NCBI GenBank assembly: GCA_023260835.1
Contig: JALQTR010000086.1
Location: forward strand, 1 to 50,031
Direction of reading: 5' to 3'
Source: Paracoccaceae bacterium
GTDB taxonomy: Bacteria > Pseudomonadota > Alphaproteobacteria > Rhodobacterales > Rhodobacteraceae
Length of the DNA stretch: 50,031 nt
Position 1 is the first letter of the stretch, and the number at the start of each line of letters is the position of its first letter. Position numbers and translations under genes: made by a program. Below are positions 38,105-48,098 of the stretch, piece by piece. Under the pieces are notes generated by a model. That model ran no database searches, had not been told where the DNA came from, and worked only from the letters and a program-made list of their open reading frames with translations.

Positions 38105-39139
38105 ATGAAGGGACAGGAAATCATATTGGGGCAGATCAATGGCCGCGAGGCCGCGGCGCGGCTGATTGATGGGCAGTTGGATGATCTGCTTGTTGACACC
38201 GATGCCCCCATCCCCGGCACAATTTATCGCGCCATCGCGGATCGCCCTGTAAAAGGGCAGGGGGGGATGTTTTTGCGCACCCCCGATGGCACGGCATTTT
38301 TGCGTCAGGTCAAGGGGCTTGCGCCCGGGGATGCCCTGTTGGTGCAGGTGACGGGCTATGCCGAGGTGGGCAAGGCGATCCCTGTGACCACCCGTATTTT
38401 GTTCAAAAGCCGCTATGTGATTGTCACCCCCGATGCGCCAGGGCTGAATATTTCCCGTCAAATCAAGGATGAAGACCGGCGCGAAGCGCTGCTTTTGGCG
38501 CTGCATGAGGCAGGCCTCGCTGGGGATGGCGCGCAGATGGGGGTGATCCTTCGCTCGTCCTGCGCGGGTGCCGATCTGGACGCGGTGATCGCCGATCTGG
38601 AGGCGCAGTTGGAACTGGCCACGCAGGTCATGGCCGACACCGATGGCGGGGCCGAGCTGTTACTCGCCGGCGATGGCCCGCATGATTACGCATGGCGGGA
38701 ATGGTCAGATCCGGCGCAGATCACGCAAGATGACCGCGCCTTTGATCGCCCTGATTTGCAGGACGCGCTGGCCGATGCATTTGACGATACGCTGCGCCTA
38801 CCTGGGGCTGGGGCGTTGCATATCGAACCCACACGCGCATTGGTTGCGGTGGATGTGAACACCGGCGCCGACACCAGCCCCGCCGCGGGGCTGAAGGCGA
38901 ATTTGGCCGCGGCGCGGGCGCTGCCGCGCGTACTGCGTCTACGTGGGCTGGGTGGGCAGATCGTGATTGATCCTGCGCCGATGCCTAAAAAGGATCGTCG
39001 CCAATTTGAAACCGTGCTGCGCGCGGCGCTGCGCGGGGATTTGATTGAAACCAATATGGTTGGCTGGACCACCATGGGTCTGTTTGAATTGCAGCGCGCC
39101 CGCGCGCGCGCGCCAATGACCGCAGGGATGCTGCGCTGA
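38105..39139 (+). CDS. Ribonuclease E/G family protein (short, about 344 aa)
   Basis: S1-like GTIYRAIADRPVKGQGGMFLRT; catalytic VAVDVNTG; LRGLGGQIVIDPAPM. Confidence 0.9.
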   Translation: MKGQEIILGQINGREAAARLIDGQLDDLLVDTDAPIPGTIYRAIADRPVKGQGGMFLRTPDGTAFLRQVKGLAPGDALLVQVTGYAEVGKAIPVTTRILFKSRYVIVTPDAPGLNISRQIKDEDRREALLLALHEAGLAGDGAQMGVILRSSCAGADLDAVIADLEAQLELATQVMADTDGGAELLLAGDGPHDYAWREWSDPAQITQDDRAFDRPDLQDALADAFDDTLRLPGAGALHIEPTRALVAVDVNTGADTSPAAGLKANLAAARALPRVLRLRGLGGQIVIDPAPMPKKDRRQFETVLRAALRGDLIETNMVGWTTMGLFELQRARARAPMTAGMLR

Positions 39140-39315
39140 TGGCCTGCCCGATTTGCCACGCCGATATGGATCCCAAATACCGCCCCTTTTGTTCCAAACG
39201 CTGCGCGGATGTTGATCTGGCGCGCTGGCTGTCAGGGTCCTATGCCGTGCCCAGTGAGGAGCCGCTGGAAGAGGGGGATTTCCCTGCTCCCCCAGATACA
39301 GATCAAACGCATTAA
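39139..39315 (+). CDS. yacG: DNA gyrase inhibitor YacG (58 aa)
   Basis: MACPICHADMDPKYRPFCSKRCADVDLARWLSGSYAVPSEEPLEEGDFPAPPDTDQTH: CxxC...CxxxC zinc motif; ATG overlaps the RNase stop; missed by the ORF track (too short). Confidence 0.92.
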   Translation: MACPICHADMDPKYRPFCSKRCADVDLARWLSGSYAVPSEEPLEEGDFPAPPDTDQTH

Positions 39316-39330
39316 CGCCGCGCAGATTGC

Positions 39331-40467
39331 TTACCCCGTCACCCCGTCTGATAGGATGGCCTCGATCTGCGCTGTATCAAACCCTGCCGCTTGCAGAACG
39401 GCTTGTGTGTCTGCGCCGGTGGCTGGCGCTGGGTCGGGCAGCGGCGTTTTCGCATCACGGAACCGAGGGGCCGGCATCGGCTGTTCGGGGTCTGTTTGCG
39501 TGAACACAGCGCGCGCAGCATTATGCGGATAGGCGCGTGCCTCGGCCGGAGACAGGACGGGGGCGAAACAGGCATCGGTTCCTTCCAGCAAGGCGCACCA
39601 ATGATCGCGCGGCTGGCTTTTGAACAGGGCGGTAAAGCGGGCGCGCATGGCGGGCCAATCGGCGCGGTTCGCGCGATCGCCCATATCCGCGGGGGATAAA
39701 TCCAGCCGCATCAGTAATTCATCCCAGAATTTCGGCTCGAGCGCGCCAATGGTGACCCATTGCCCATCGGCGCATTCATACACCCCGTACCACGGCGCGC
39801 CACCATCCAGCAGGTTCGCGCCGCGCGCATCCTGCCAGCTGCCCATCGCCCGAAAGGAATAGGTCATCGCCATCAACGAGGCCGTGCCATCGCAGATGGC
39901 GGCATCAATCACATCACCGCGGCCCGTTCGCGCCGCTGCCAACAGCCCCGTCACCATGCCAAAGGCCAGATACATTCCGCCGCCGCCAAAATCCCCCAGA
40001 AGGTTCATGGGGAAGCTGGGGGCCTGATCGGCAGGCCCCGTCCCCCACAAAGCGCCCGAAAGGGCGATATAATTCAGATCATGCCCCGCGGTTGGGGCCA
40101 AAGGCCCATCCTGCCCCCAGCCGGTCATCCGGCCATAGACCAGTTTGGGGTTCACCTGATGCACGTCCTCTGGGCCAAGGCCCAACCGCTCCATCACGCC
40201 GGGGCGAAAGCCCTCGATCAGGCCATCTGCCCCTGCCAGCAGGCGCAGCGCCACATCGCGCGCCTTTGGGTGCTTCAGGTCCAGCGTGATGGATTTACGG
40301 CCGCGGGCCAAAAAATCATGTGGTGTTGATTTTGCCCCGGGGCGGTCAATACGGATCACCTCGGCGCCCATATCGGCCAGCATCATTCCGGCAAATGGCC
40401 CAGGGCCAATCCCTGCAAATTCGATGATTTTAATGCCGTGCAGGGGGGGCAGCGTGGATTTTGTCAT
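39331..40467 (-). CDS. CaiB/BaiF CoA-transferase family (alpha-methylacyl-CoA racemase-like)
   Basis: LPPLHGIKIIEFAGIGPGPFAGMMLADMGAEVIRIDRPGAKSTP...RGRKSITLDLKHP. Confidence 0.93.
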   Translation of the reverse strand: MTKSTLPPLHGIKIIEFAGIGPGPFAGMMLADMGAEVIRIDRPGAKSTPHDFLARGRKSITLDLKHPKARDVALRLLAGADGLIEGFRPGVMERLGLGPEDVHQVNPKLVYGRMTGWGQDGPLAPTAGHDLNYIALSGALWGTGPADQAPSFPMNLLGDFGGGGMYLAFGMVTGLLAAARTGRGDVIDAAICDGTASLMAMTYSFRAMGSWQDARGANLLDGGAPWYGVYECADGQWVTIGALEPKFWDELLMRLDLSPADMGDRANRADWPAMRARFTALFKSQPRDHWCALLEGTDACFAPVLSPAEARAYPHNAARAVFTQTDPEQPMPAPRFRDAKTPLPDPAPATGADTQAVLQAAGFDTAQIEAILSDGVTG

Positions 40468-40965
40468 TTAGGTTGATCCTTTGGGTTGGTCGGGACGATG
40501 ATCGTCAAGCGCCGTTTTTAAATTTTGCCGCATTTGGGCAAGAACCTGCAATGTTGTGTCCAATGCGGCTGGGTCAATTCCGGCTTTGGCCAGATCATGT
40601 AACTGTTGTTGCGCCTTCGTCATGTTTTGTGACAGGGATTTTGCCTTATCGGTGATATAGATGCGTTTGATCCGGCGATCCGCGGGATCCGCGCAACGAA
40701 TGACCAGATCATGGGTTTCCAACCGATCAATCAATTTGGATACGGTGACCGTGGCAACATCCAGCCGCGCGGCCAAATCGGCCTGTGCCAAACCATTTTC
40801 ACGCAGCAGGTGAAATATGATCCAAGCCTGCGACATCGTCAAATTATAGGGGCGCAACAACGCGTCAAACAACAGGCCACGAAACCGCGCGACATCCTGA
40901 AACACAAGCCCCTCGCGCAGGGCGCGTTTGCTGGTATCTGTGGCGTCGGACGGCGTGGGTTTCAT
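40468..40965 (-). CDS. MarR family transcriptional regulator
   Basis: MSQAWIIFHLLRENGLAQADLAARLDVATVTVSKLIDRLETHDLVIRCADPADRRIKRIYIT; start MKPTPSDATD chosen. Confidence 0.9.
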   Translation of the reverse strand: MKPTPSDATDTSKRALREGLVFQDVARFRGLLFDALLRPYNLTMSQAWIIFHLLRENGLAQADLAARLDVATVTVSKLIDRLETHDLVIRCADPADRRIKRIYITDKAKSLSQNMTKAQQQLHDLAKAGIDPAALDTTLQVLAQMRQNLKTALDDHRPDQPKGST

Positions 40966-40981
40966 CGAAGTTGATTGCACA

Positions 40982-41851
40982 TTATCGTTGCCATGGCGCG
41001 CGCCAGCCCAGTTTTGCTGACAAATGAACCAGACGGGGGCCAAATTCATCCTGCAGCTTCTGCGCATCCAGTAAAAAAGACGGCCCACCGCAATTCAGCG
41101 CCATAAAGGTTTGGTGGTCACTGTCATAAACCGGCGTGGCGGCGGCGCGGACATTGGCACGCCATTCGCTTTCGACGATGCAGAACCCCTGCTGGCGCAC
41201 ATCGGCAATGGATTGCAAAATCCGGTCACGCAGTGCATCCCAATTGGCGCCATAAATAACGGCCCAGCGATCGAATTTTTCCGCAAGCTGCGCATCGGAT
41301 AAACAGGCCAAATAGGCCCGGCCAACCGCTGTGTTGGCCATGCTGACCCGTGACCCAACATCCAGCAAGAACCCATCTGCTGTGCTGGCTGCGCTGGCGG
41401 CGACATAAACCATTGTGTCCTCTTCAGGCCAAGCCAGCGCCACCGACGCGTTTGATGCATTGGCAATGTCCTGCATGCTGCTTTGCGCCAATTGGCGGAC
41501 ACGCATTTTTCCAATCACCGTGTATCCCAGTGTCAGCAATGTGGGGCTGGGGTAATATTTGCGCGATGCATCACGTTTCAAATATCCCAGTTCCGTCAAT
41601 GTGTGGGTTAAACGGGTAACGGTTGCTTTGGCGATGCCGGTGCTTTGTGATAATTCGTTATTGCCCATGGCGCCGTCAGACAGGCGAAAGGCCTGCAGGA
41701 TTTGCATCGCGCGGGCGATGGACCAAATGAATTTACGGTCGCTGCCATATTCGGCCTCGAGCGCGTCTAGATCGCGCGCGCCAAAGATGCGTGATTGTTG
41801 AATTTGAGTAGGTGTCAGGCTGGCCGTTTGCGATGTGGTCTGCTGCGACAT
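40982..41851 (-). CDS. IclR family transcriptional regulator
   Basis: RAMQILQAFRLSDGAMGNNELSQSTGIAKATVTRLTHTLTELGYLKRDASRKYYPSP. Confidence 0.93.
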   Translation of the reverse strand: MSQQTTSQTASLTPTQIQQSRIFGARDLDALEAEYGSDRKFIWSIARAMQILQAFRLSDGAMGNNELSQSTGIAKATVTRLTHTLTELGYLKRDASRKYYPSPTLLTLGYTVIGKMRVRQLAQSSMQDIANASNASVALAWPEEDTMVYVAASAASTADGFLLDVGSRVSMANTAVGRAYLACLSDAQLAEKFDRWAVIYGANWDALRDRILQSIADVRQQGFCIVESEWRANVRAAATPVYDSDHQTFMALNCGGPSFLLDAQKLQDEFGPRLVHLSAKLGWRAPWQR

Positions 41852-42014
41852 GGGCGTCTCCAGAATATGGCAGAGGGCATTTTATTGGCCGGTGCCTGTC
41901 ATTTTCCCGATCGGGCTGCAAGACGTCCGAACGGCTATTCTTTGTTTCTGATACTCTAGCAGGGTAGGGCCGATATGGAAAAGAAAATTTTACAGGCAGC
42001 ACGATAATACCGCT

Positions 42015-43634
42015 GTGCAGAATTATTTGCTTGATTTTGCACGTCTCATGCGCAATTCATTGGGTCAATTTTGGGGGGATCATATGGATCATCGTGCCGT
42101 AACCACCGCTGGGGGCTTGGCCCAACGGTTCAGCCGCTTTCATGAATTGGTGACCTTTTGGGCGCAGGCAACACCAGATGCCATGGCATTGGTGGAACAT
42201 GATAGGCACCTGTCATTTTTTGCGCTGGATATGGTTGTGGATCGGGTGGCAGCTGCGCTGCGTGATGCGGGGGTGCGACCGCGTGATCGTATTTTGATTG
42301 TTGCAGAAAACAGCATTTCGGCGATTGTTTTGGTGACGGCTGCCAATCGTTTGGGGGCCTGCGCATCGGTATTGAACGCCCGAATGACGCAGGATGAAAT
42401 TCGCACCATAGCTGATTTTGCGCAACCACGGTTGATGGCGTTTCCGACTGTCGATCCTGCGCTGTCAAAGGCGGCGGCGAATTTGGGTGCAGAATTTGGG
42501 GCGCAGCCGTTGATCGACCTTGATGGGTTCGGGACCATTCTGACCTGTCCAATTTGCGATACGGATCCAAACCCATCGCAAGGCGCTGCTGTGAATGAAT
42601 TGGGTCTGATCATGTTCACCTCTGGCACAACTGGCACGCCAAAGGGTGTGATGCTGACCAATGCCACACTGCTGACCCAGGCCGAAGCACAGGTGATTAA
42701 CCGCGAACTATCGCATAATGATGCCATCTTTTTGGTTTCGCCCATTGCGCACAGCATTGGACTGTCGTCGAATGTTCTGGCCGCCTATGCCGCAGGGGCG
42801 CGGCTTTATGTGACGCCGAAATTCAATGTGGGCGATTTGGTGCATTTGGTGGCAGACGGGGCGGTGACCATGTTGGTGGCCGTGCCGCAGCTGTATACGC
42901 GGATGTTGGATTATATCGATGTGCAAAATGTTGATATGTCCCGCGCGCGTCTGCGCGTGGGGGCCAGCGGTGGCGCCAGCTTGGACCCGGGTCTGAAGGC
43001 CAGGGTGAAAGACGTGATGGGGGTAACCATTTCAAATGGCTATGGCGCGACCGAATTTGTCCCCATCACACGTGTGCCAATCGGCGCCGAGGTTGCCAGC
43101 AATGTGGTTGGCCTGCCCGCCCCCGGGGTCGAGATCCGCATCATTGGCGAAGACGGCCAAGATATGCCGCAGGGGCAATCTGGTGAAATCTGGGCGCGCG
43201 GTCCGTTTTGCATGACCGGCTATTTCCGTGCCCCTGAAGAAACCGCCAAAGTGCTGGATGCAGATGGCTGGCTGGCCACGGGCGATCTGGGGGAAATTGG
43301 TCCGGATGGTATGCTGGCCATCGTGGGGCGTAAAAAGGAAATCATCATTCGTTCAGGGTTCAACGTCTACCCCGCAGATGTCGAGGCGGCCCTTTCCGCA
43401 CACCCATCCGTGGCCGAAGTGGCCGTTATTGGCCGCAGCATCCCCGGCAATGAAGAGGTGATCGCCTTTGTCACCCCGCGTCCTGGGCAAACGATTGACC
43501 CCCTGGCGTTACAGGATTTTACACGTCAAAGCTTGACCCCCTATAAGGTGCCATCGCAAATTATTGCAATTGAGACGATGCCAATTGGTCCAACTGGCAA
43601 AATCCAAAAAGCAAAATTGAAGGATCGGGTATAG
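42015..43634 (+). CDS. Class I adenylate-forming enzyme (acyl-CoA ligase/synthetase)
   Basis: GLIMFTSGTTGTPKGVMLTN, GYGATEF, GWLATGDLGEIGPDGMLAIVGRKKEIIIRSGFNVYPADVE, GPTGKIQKAKLK. Start uncertain. Confidence 0.94.
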   Translation: MQNYLLDFARLMRNSLGQFWGDHMDHRAVTTAGGLAQRFSRFHELVTFWAQATPDAMALVEHDRHLSFFALDMVVDRVAAALRDAGVRPRDRILIVAENSISAIVLVTAANRLGACASVLNARMTQDEIRTIADFAQPRLMAFPTVDPALSKAAANLGAEFGAQPLIDLDGFGTILTCPICDTDPNPSQGAAVNELGLIMFTSGTTGTPKGVMLTNATLLTQAEAQVINRELSHNDAIFLVSPIAHSIGLSSNVLAAYAAGARLYVTPKFNVGDLVHLVADGAVTMLVAVPQLYTRMLDYIDVQNVDMSRARLRVGASGGASLDPGLKARVKDVMGVTISNGYGATEFVPITRVPIGAEVASNVVGLPAPGVEIRIIGEDGQDMPQGQSGEIWARGPFCMTGYFRAPEETAKVLDADGWLATGDLGEIGPDGMLAIVGRKKEIIIRSGFNVYPADVEAALSAHPSVAEVAVIGRSIPGNEEVIAFVTPRPGQTIDPLALQDFTRQSLTPYKVPSQIIAIETMPIGPTGKIQKAKLKDRV

Positions 43635-43643
43635 GCCGGTTTC

Positions 43644-45119
43644 TTACGCCCAATCGCGGCAAATGTATTTGATATCTGTGAAGGCCTCCATGCCTTGGCG
43701 GGCACCTTCACGGCCAAGGCCGGATTGTTTGGTGCCGCCAAAGGGGATGGGGGCGCCGGTGACTTTGGTTCGGTTCACCGCCACCATGCCAAATTGCAGC
43801 GCGCGGGTCAGGCGGTAAATCCGTCGCGGATCCTGTGAATGCAGATAGGCAATCAGCCCATATTCGGTGGCATTGGCTTTGTGTAACACCTCGGCCTCAT
43901 TATCAAAGGGTGCGATGGGCGCGATTGGCCCAAATGTTTCTTCGTGCATAATGGCAGCATCATCTGGCACATCGGTCAGCACTGTGGGGGCAAAGAACAG
44001 CGGCCCCAAATCCAGACCCGACCCGCCACAGGCCAGCTGCGCCCCTTTGGCCAGGGCATCGGCCACATGGGTCTTTTGTTTTTCAATCATAGCGTCATGC
44101 ATCAACGGGCCGATGTCTGGATCGTCCATTCCCGGCCCAACACGCAGGGCGCGCACCGCCGCAGTGAAGCGGGCGCAGAATTCAGGATAGATGCTGCGCT
44201 GCACATAGATCCGGTTTGCGCCCAGACAATCCTGCCCTGATGTGGCGAATTTGGCTTTCATCGTTTCGGCAACGGCATGGTCCAAATCGGCATCGTCAAA
44301 GACGATAACCGGGGCGTGGCCGCCCAATTCCATCACAAGGCGTTTGACGGTGTCGGCGGATTGCCGATACAGCAATTTGCCCACCTCAGTCGATCCGGTA
44401 AAGGATAGCGCGCGCACCCGTGTATCACCGCACCAGGCGCCCACGATGGTGGCGGCATCGCCGGTGACCACGTTGAACACCCCATCGGGGATGCCGGCCC
44501 GCCGCGCCAGTTCTGCCAAGGCCAATGCGCTGAAGGGCGTGTGTGCGGATGGATGCGCCACCACGGTGCAGCCCGCCGCCAGCGCCGCCGCGGCCTTGCG
44601 TGTCAGCATTGCGGATGGGAAATTCCATGGGGTGATCAGGGCGGCCACGCCCACGGGTTCGCGCCACAATTCAACCTCGGCATCGGGCAAGTGGCTGGTG
44701 ACCCCTTCGATATTTGGGCGCTTGGCCTCTTCTGCGTAAAATTCGGCAAAGGCGGCGCCGTATTCGATCTCACCACGGGCTTCGGACAGGGGTTTGCCCT
44801 GTTCCAGCACCATGATTTTGGCCAGATCCTCTTTATGTTGCAGCTGCAATTCATACCAGCGGCGCAGGGCGGCGGCGCGGGTTTGCGGCAAAAGGGTGGA
44901 CCAACTGGCAAAAGCGGTTTCTGCGGCATCCACCGCGGCGCTGGCCTGATCAGCACCCAAGGCGGCCATTTGGCCGATCACCTGCCCGCTGGCAGGGTCC
45001 GTGACGGGGAAATCCGCGCCATCCGGCCCGGCGCACCATTGTCCACCAATAAAGGATTGCGCGCGGATCAGCGTCTGGTCATTAATGTCGCTGCGGGTGT
45101 GAAGCGTGCTGTGGGCCAT
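43644..45119 (-). CDS. NAD-dependent aldehyde dehydrogenase, succinate-semialdehyde dehydrogenase-like
   Basis: VMELGGHAPVIVFDDADLDHAV, FATSGQDCLGANRIYV, TPWNFPSAM, PFGGTKQSGLGREGARQGMEAFTDIKYIC. Confidence 0.92.
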   Translation of the reverse strand: MAHSTLHTRSDINDQTLIRAQSFIGGQWCAGPDGADFPVTDPASGQVIGQMAALGADQASAAVDAAETAFASWSTLLPQTRAAALRRWYELQLQHKEDLAKIMVLEQGKPLSEARGEIEYGAAFAEFYAEEAKRPNIEGVTSHLPDAEVELWREPVGVAALITPWNFPSAMLTRKAAAALAAGCTVVAHPSAHTPFSALALAELARRAGIPDGVFNVVTGDAATIVGAWCGDTRVRALSFTGSTEVGKLLYRQSADTVKRLVMELGGHAPVIVFDDADLDHAVAETMKAKFATSGQDCLGANRIYVQRSIYPEFCARFTAAVRALRVGPGMDDPDIGPLMHDAMIEKQKTHVADALAKGAQLACGGSGLDLGPLFFAPTVLTDVPDDAAIMHEETFGPIAPIAPFDNEAEVLHKANATEYGLIAYLHSQDPRRIYRLTRALQFGMVAVNRTKVTGAPIPFGGTKQSGLGREGARQGMEAFTDIKYICRDWA

Positions 45120-45260
45120 TTGGGAACCTCCTGTCCTGATGTCAGGCGGATCATCGGAGGTTTGATCAAACGGCGGGGATTTATTTTTACGTTCGGGGCA
45201 GAGGATTCCTCTTTTCTTCAGCGCCCCAACGGGATGGATCCTCTGCGGGGGCGCTTGGGG

Positions 45261-46592
45261 TTAATCGGCCCGGGCCTTCCATTCTTTCCAACGCAGCACC
45301 GCATTGGCCCCTATGTCGCGAATGGGCTGGGGCGGTAGCGGTTTGGGGGCGGCTTCGGCGGTGAAGTGGCGGGTGATGTCGGACGTCACCCCGCAGGCCA
45401 ATTCCGCCGCCCCCATGCCCGTCAATGTGCCGCGCGCTGTTCCCAGACCGTTTTGCACGCAACCGGCAAAAACCCCAGGCGCCAATTCGCGCATGACGGC
45501 GACATTGTTCAGGCTCAGGCACAGATGCCCCGCCCAGGCATATTGCATTTTCAGCCCAGCGAGTTTTGGAAAGCGGCTGTCGAATTTGCGTTGCATGACC
45601 CGCGCAGCGCGGGCCAGATCGGCGGGCCGCGCCGCCATGTTTGATCGCAGTGCGGCGCAGGTGCGGGTGATGATGCGATTGCCGCCCTGAGCGCTGTTTA
45701 TCCGCCGCAACGTGGTGCCCATCGGATCGGATGGTGTGATCCCCCAACGATCTGCCCCATCGGTTTGCGATGGGTCCAATTCCGGGGTCATCACGGCAAA
45801 TAGAAACAGATGCATCAGCGCCCCGCGGGCAAATCCAAAGCTTTCTAAATGACCGTTAACCGTCAGGATAATGCGGCCTGTGTCCACATGGCCCTTTGGG
45901 GTGGTGATCCGCCAGCCGCCAGTTTGTTGGGCAAAGCCCAAGGCGGGGCTGTGTTCGAAAATACGCACCCCTTGGCGTATCAGCCCATCAGCCATGCCGC
46001 GAATGAACCCCGCGGGCTGCAACATAACCGTGCCGGGGGTATATAGCCCCGACAGATAATGCGCACTGCCCGTCAGATCGCGCATGGCCTGCGCGTCCAG
46101 ATGTTCACACCCTTCGCCCAAATCGGCCAAATGGCGGGCATAGCTGTGGTTATGCGCATCCGCGGCGGCGCTGGCCGCGCCGTTGATTTTACCCGCGTGG
46201 TCAAAGAAATTGGGATCAATGCCGTAATCATCCACCGCGCCAGCCGCAAACCCCTGTGCTTGGCGGTTCAGTGCAATGATCTGTCGATCATCGCCGGCCC
46301 CTGCGTAATCTTCGCTGGTCAGCTCATGCGGCAGATCAATCATAAATCCCGAATTGCGCCCTGCCGCACCTTGGGCAATTTGCCCCGCTTCCAGCACCAC
46401 GACAGAGGCAGACGGGTCCAGCAGCCGAACCCGCCGTGCGGCGGCAAGGCCGGCAAAGCCGCCCCCGATGATCGTGACATCCGCGCGGATCCCCTGATCC
46501 AGCACGGGGCCTGCTGCGCGCGGGGGCAGGATTTCATCCCATGCGGCCGGCCCCAGCTGGCTGGGGGTGCGTTTGGCGGTAAAGCGGGTCAA
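45261..46592 (-). CDS. DAO-type FAD-dependent oxidoreductase (gamma-glutamylputrescine oxidase-like)
   Basis: DVTIIGGGFAGLAAARRVRLLDPSASVVVLEAGQIAQGAAGRNSGFM. Confidence 0.9.
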   Translation of the reverse strand: MTRFTAKRTPSQLGPAAWDEILPPRAAGPVLDQGIRADVTIIGGGFAGLAAARRVRLLDPSASVVVLEAGQIAQGAAGRNSGFMIDLPHELTSEDYAGAGDDRQIIALNRQAQGFAAGAVDDYGIDPNFFDHAGKINGAASAAADAHNHSYARHLADLGEGCEHLDAQAMRDLTGSAHYLSGLYTPGTVMLQPAGFIRGMADGLIRQGVRIFEHSPALGFAQQTGGWRITTPKGHVDTGRIILTVNGHLESFGFARGALMHLFLFAVMTPELDPSQTDGADRWGITPSDPMGTTLRRINSAQGGNRIITRTCAALRSNMAARPADLARAARVMQRKFDSRFPKLAGLKMQYAWAGHLCLSLNNVAVMRELAPGVFAGCVQNGLGTARGTLTGMGAAELACGVTSDITRHFTAEAAPKPLPPQPIRDIGANAVLRWKEWKARAD

Positions 46593-48085
46593 TCCACGGC
46601 CTCATCCGCGTCATCGGACAGATCCACCCAGATGGTTTTCAGCTGTGTATATTGGTCATGCGCATGGATGCCATTGTCACGCCCGCCAAAGCCCGATTGT
46701 TTATGCCCGCCAAAGGGGGTGGAGATATCACCCTCGCCAAAGCTGTTGACCGTAACGGTGCCTGCGCGGACCGTGCGCGCAGCGCGCAGCGCGCGTTTGA
46801 TATTGGCGCAGAAGATCGAGGCGCACAGCCCATAGTCGCTGTCATTGGCCAAGGCGACGGCCTCATCCAATGAGGAAACGGTTAGGACGGATAACAGGGG
46901 GCCGAAGACTTCGTCCCGGGCCAGCGGGCTTTGTGCGTCGGCCAAATCCACCACCGTGGCTTCGACAAACCCACCCGAGGCTTTGCCGCCCATCAGCACC
47001 GTTTCAGCCTGATCCAAATATCCACAAACTTTGGCAAAATGCGCAGGTGACACCAGCGCGCCCAGACGGGTTTCGGGATCCAATGGATCGCCCGTATTCC
47101 AGGCGCGGGCGTGGTGCTGGATACGTGCCAGCAAATCATCCTTTACATCGCGAAGCACAATCAGACGCGATGTGGCCGAACAGTTTTCGCCCATATTCCA
47201 AAACGCACCTTGCACGATATGTTGGGCCACGCGGTCCAGGTTTTCGGCATCCTCCATCACGATGGCGGCGTTTTTGCCGCCCATTTCCAAAACCACTTCC
47301 TTGGCGTTGGATTGTGCGGCGTATTCCAAGAACCGTTTGCCGGTGACAGTTGATCCGGTGAAGGACAGCGCATCAACATCCATATGCAAACCCAAAGGCG
47401 CGCCTACTTCGGCACCGCCACCGGGCAGCACGTTGAAGACACCGCGCGGCAGGCCTGCCTCGATCGCCAGTTCCGCAATGCGCAGCGTTGTCAGCGTGGT
47501 TTCTTGCGCGGGTTTCACGATGACCGAACAACCGGCCGCCAAAGCCGGGGCGATTTTCCACGCCAGCATCAGCAAAGGGAAGTTCCACGGCAGAACCAGC
47601 CCCACAACCCCCACAGGTTCGCGCAGGATCATCGCAATGTGATCGTCCGATGCCGGCGCCGTTTGGTCATAGATTTTGTCGATCAATTCGGCATGCCAGA
47701 TCAGCGCATGGATGGTTTCGGGCAAATCCACCGTTTCGCAATCGAAAATCGGCTTGCCGCTGTCGATGCTTTCCATCACCGCCAATTCACGGGCGTTGCG
47801 TTTGATCAGCTTGGCCAGGCGGATCAGCACCTCTTTGCGGGCGCTGGGGTGTTGGCGCGACCAGCGACCGTCGTCGAAGGCCTCGCGCGCTTTTTGCACT
47901 GCAAAATCCACATCCTGCGCATCGCAGGCGGCAATATCGGTCAGCTTTGCGCCCGTGGCGGGGTTGATGGTTTCAAATGTTGCGCCCCGGGTGGCGGGGC
48001 GATAGCCACCGTCAATGAAGGCGGCATTTGGCAGATCCAGCCCTGCGGCGATGGATTTATATTCGTCTTTGGTCAAAACTTGCAT
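46589..48085 (-). CDS. Aldehyde dehydrogenase family protein
   Basis: VLEMGGKNAAIVMEDAENLDRVA, FWNMGENCSATSRLIV, LPWNFPLLM; ATGA overlap with the FAD oxidoreductase. Confidence 0.94.
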   Translation of the reverse strand: MQVLTKDEYKSIAAGLDLPNAAFIDGGYRPATRGATFETINPATGAKLTDIAACDAQDVDFAVQKAREAFDDGRWSRQHPSARKEVLIRLAKLIKRNARELAVMESIDSGKPIFDCETVDLPETIHALIWHAELIDKIYDQTAPASDDHIAMILREPVGVVGLVLPWNFPLLMLAWKIAPALAAGCSVIVKPAQETTLTTLRIAELAIEAGLPRGVFNVLPGGGAEVGAPLGLHMDVDALSFTGSTVTGKRFLEYAAQSNAKEVVLEMGGKNAAIVMEDAENLDRVAQHIVQGAFWNMGENCSATSRLIVLRDVKDDLLARIQHHARAWNTGDPLDPETRLGALVSPAHFAKVCGYLDQAETVLMGGKASGGFVEATVVDLADAQSPLARDEVFGPLLSVLTVSSLDEAVALANDSDYGLCASIFCANIKRALRAARTVRAGTVTVNSFGEGDISTPFGGHKQSGFGGRDNGIHAHDQYTQLKTIWVDLSDDADEAVD

Positions 48086-48098
48086 GTCCCTTACCCCT

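Noticed and set aside
45221-45254. GCGCCCC...GGGGCGC stem downstream of the FAD oxidoreductase as a terminator
   Set aside because: Twenty-nt loop and no T tract on the minus strand; not convincing.
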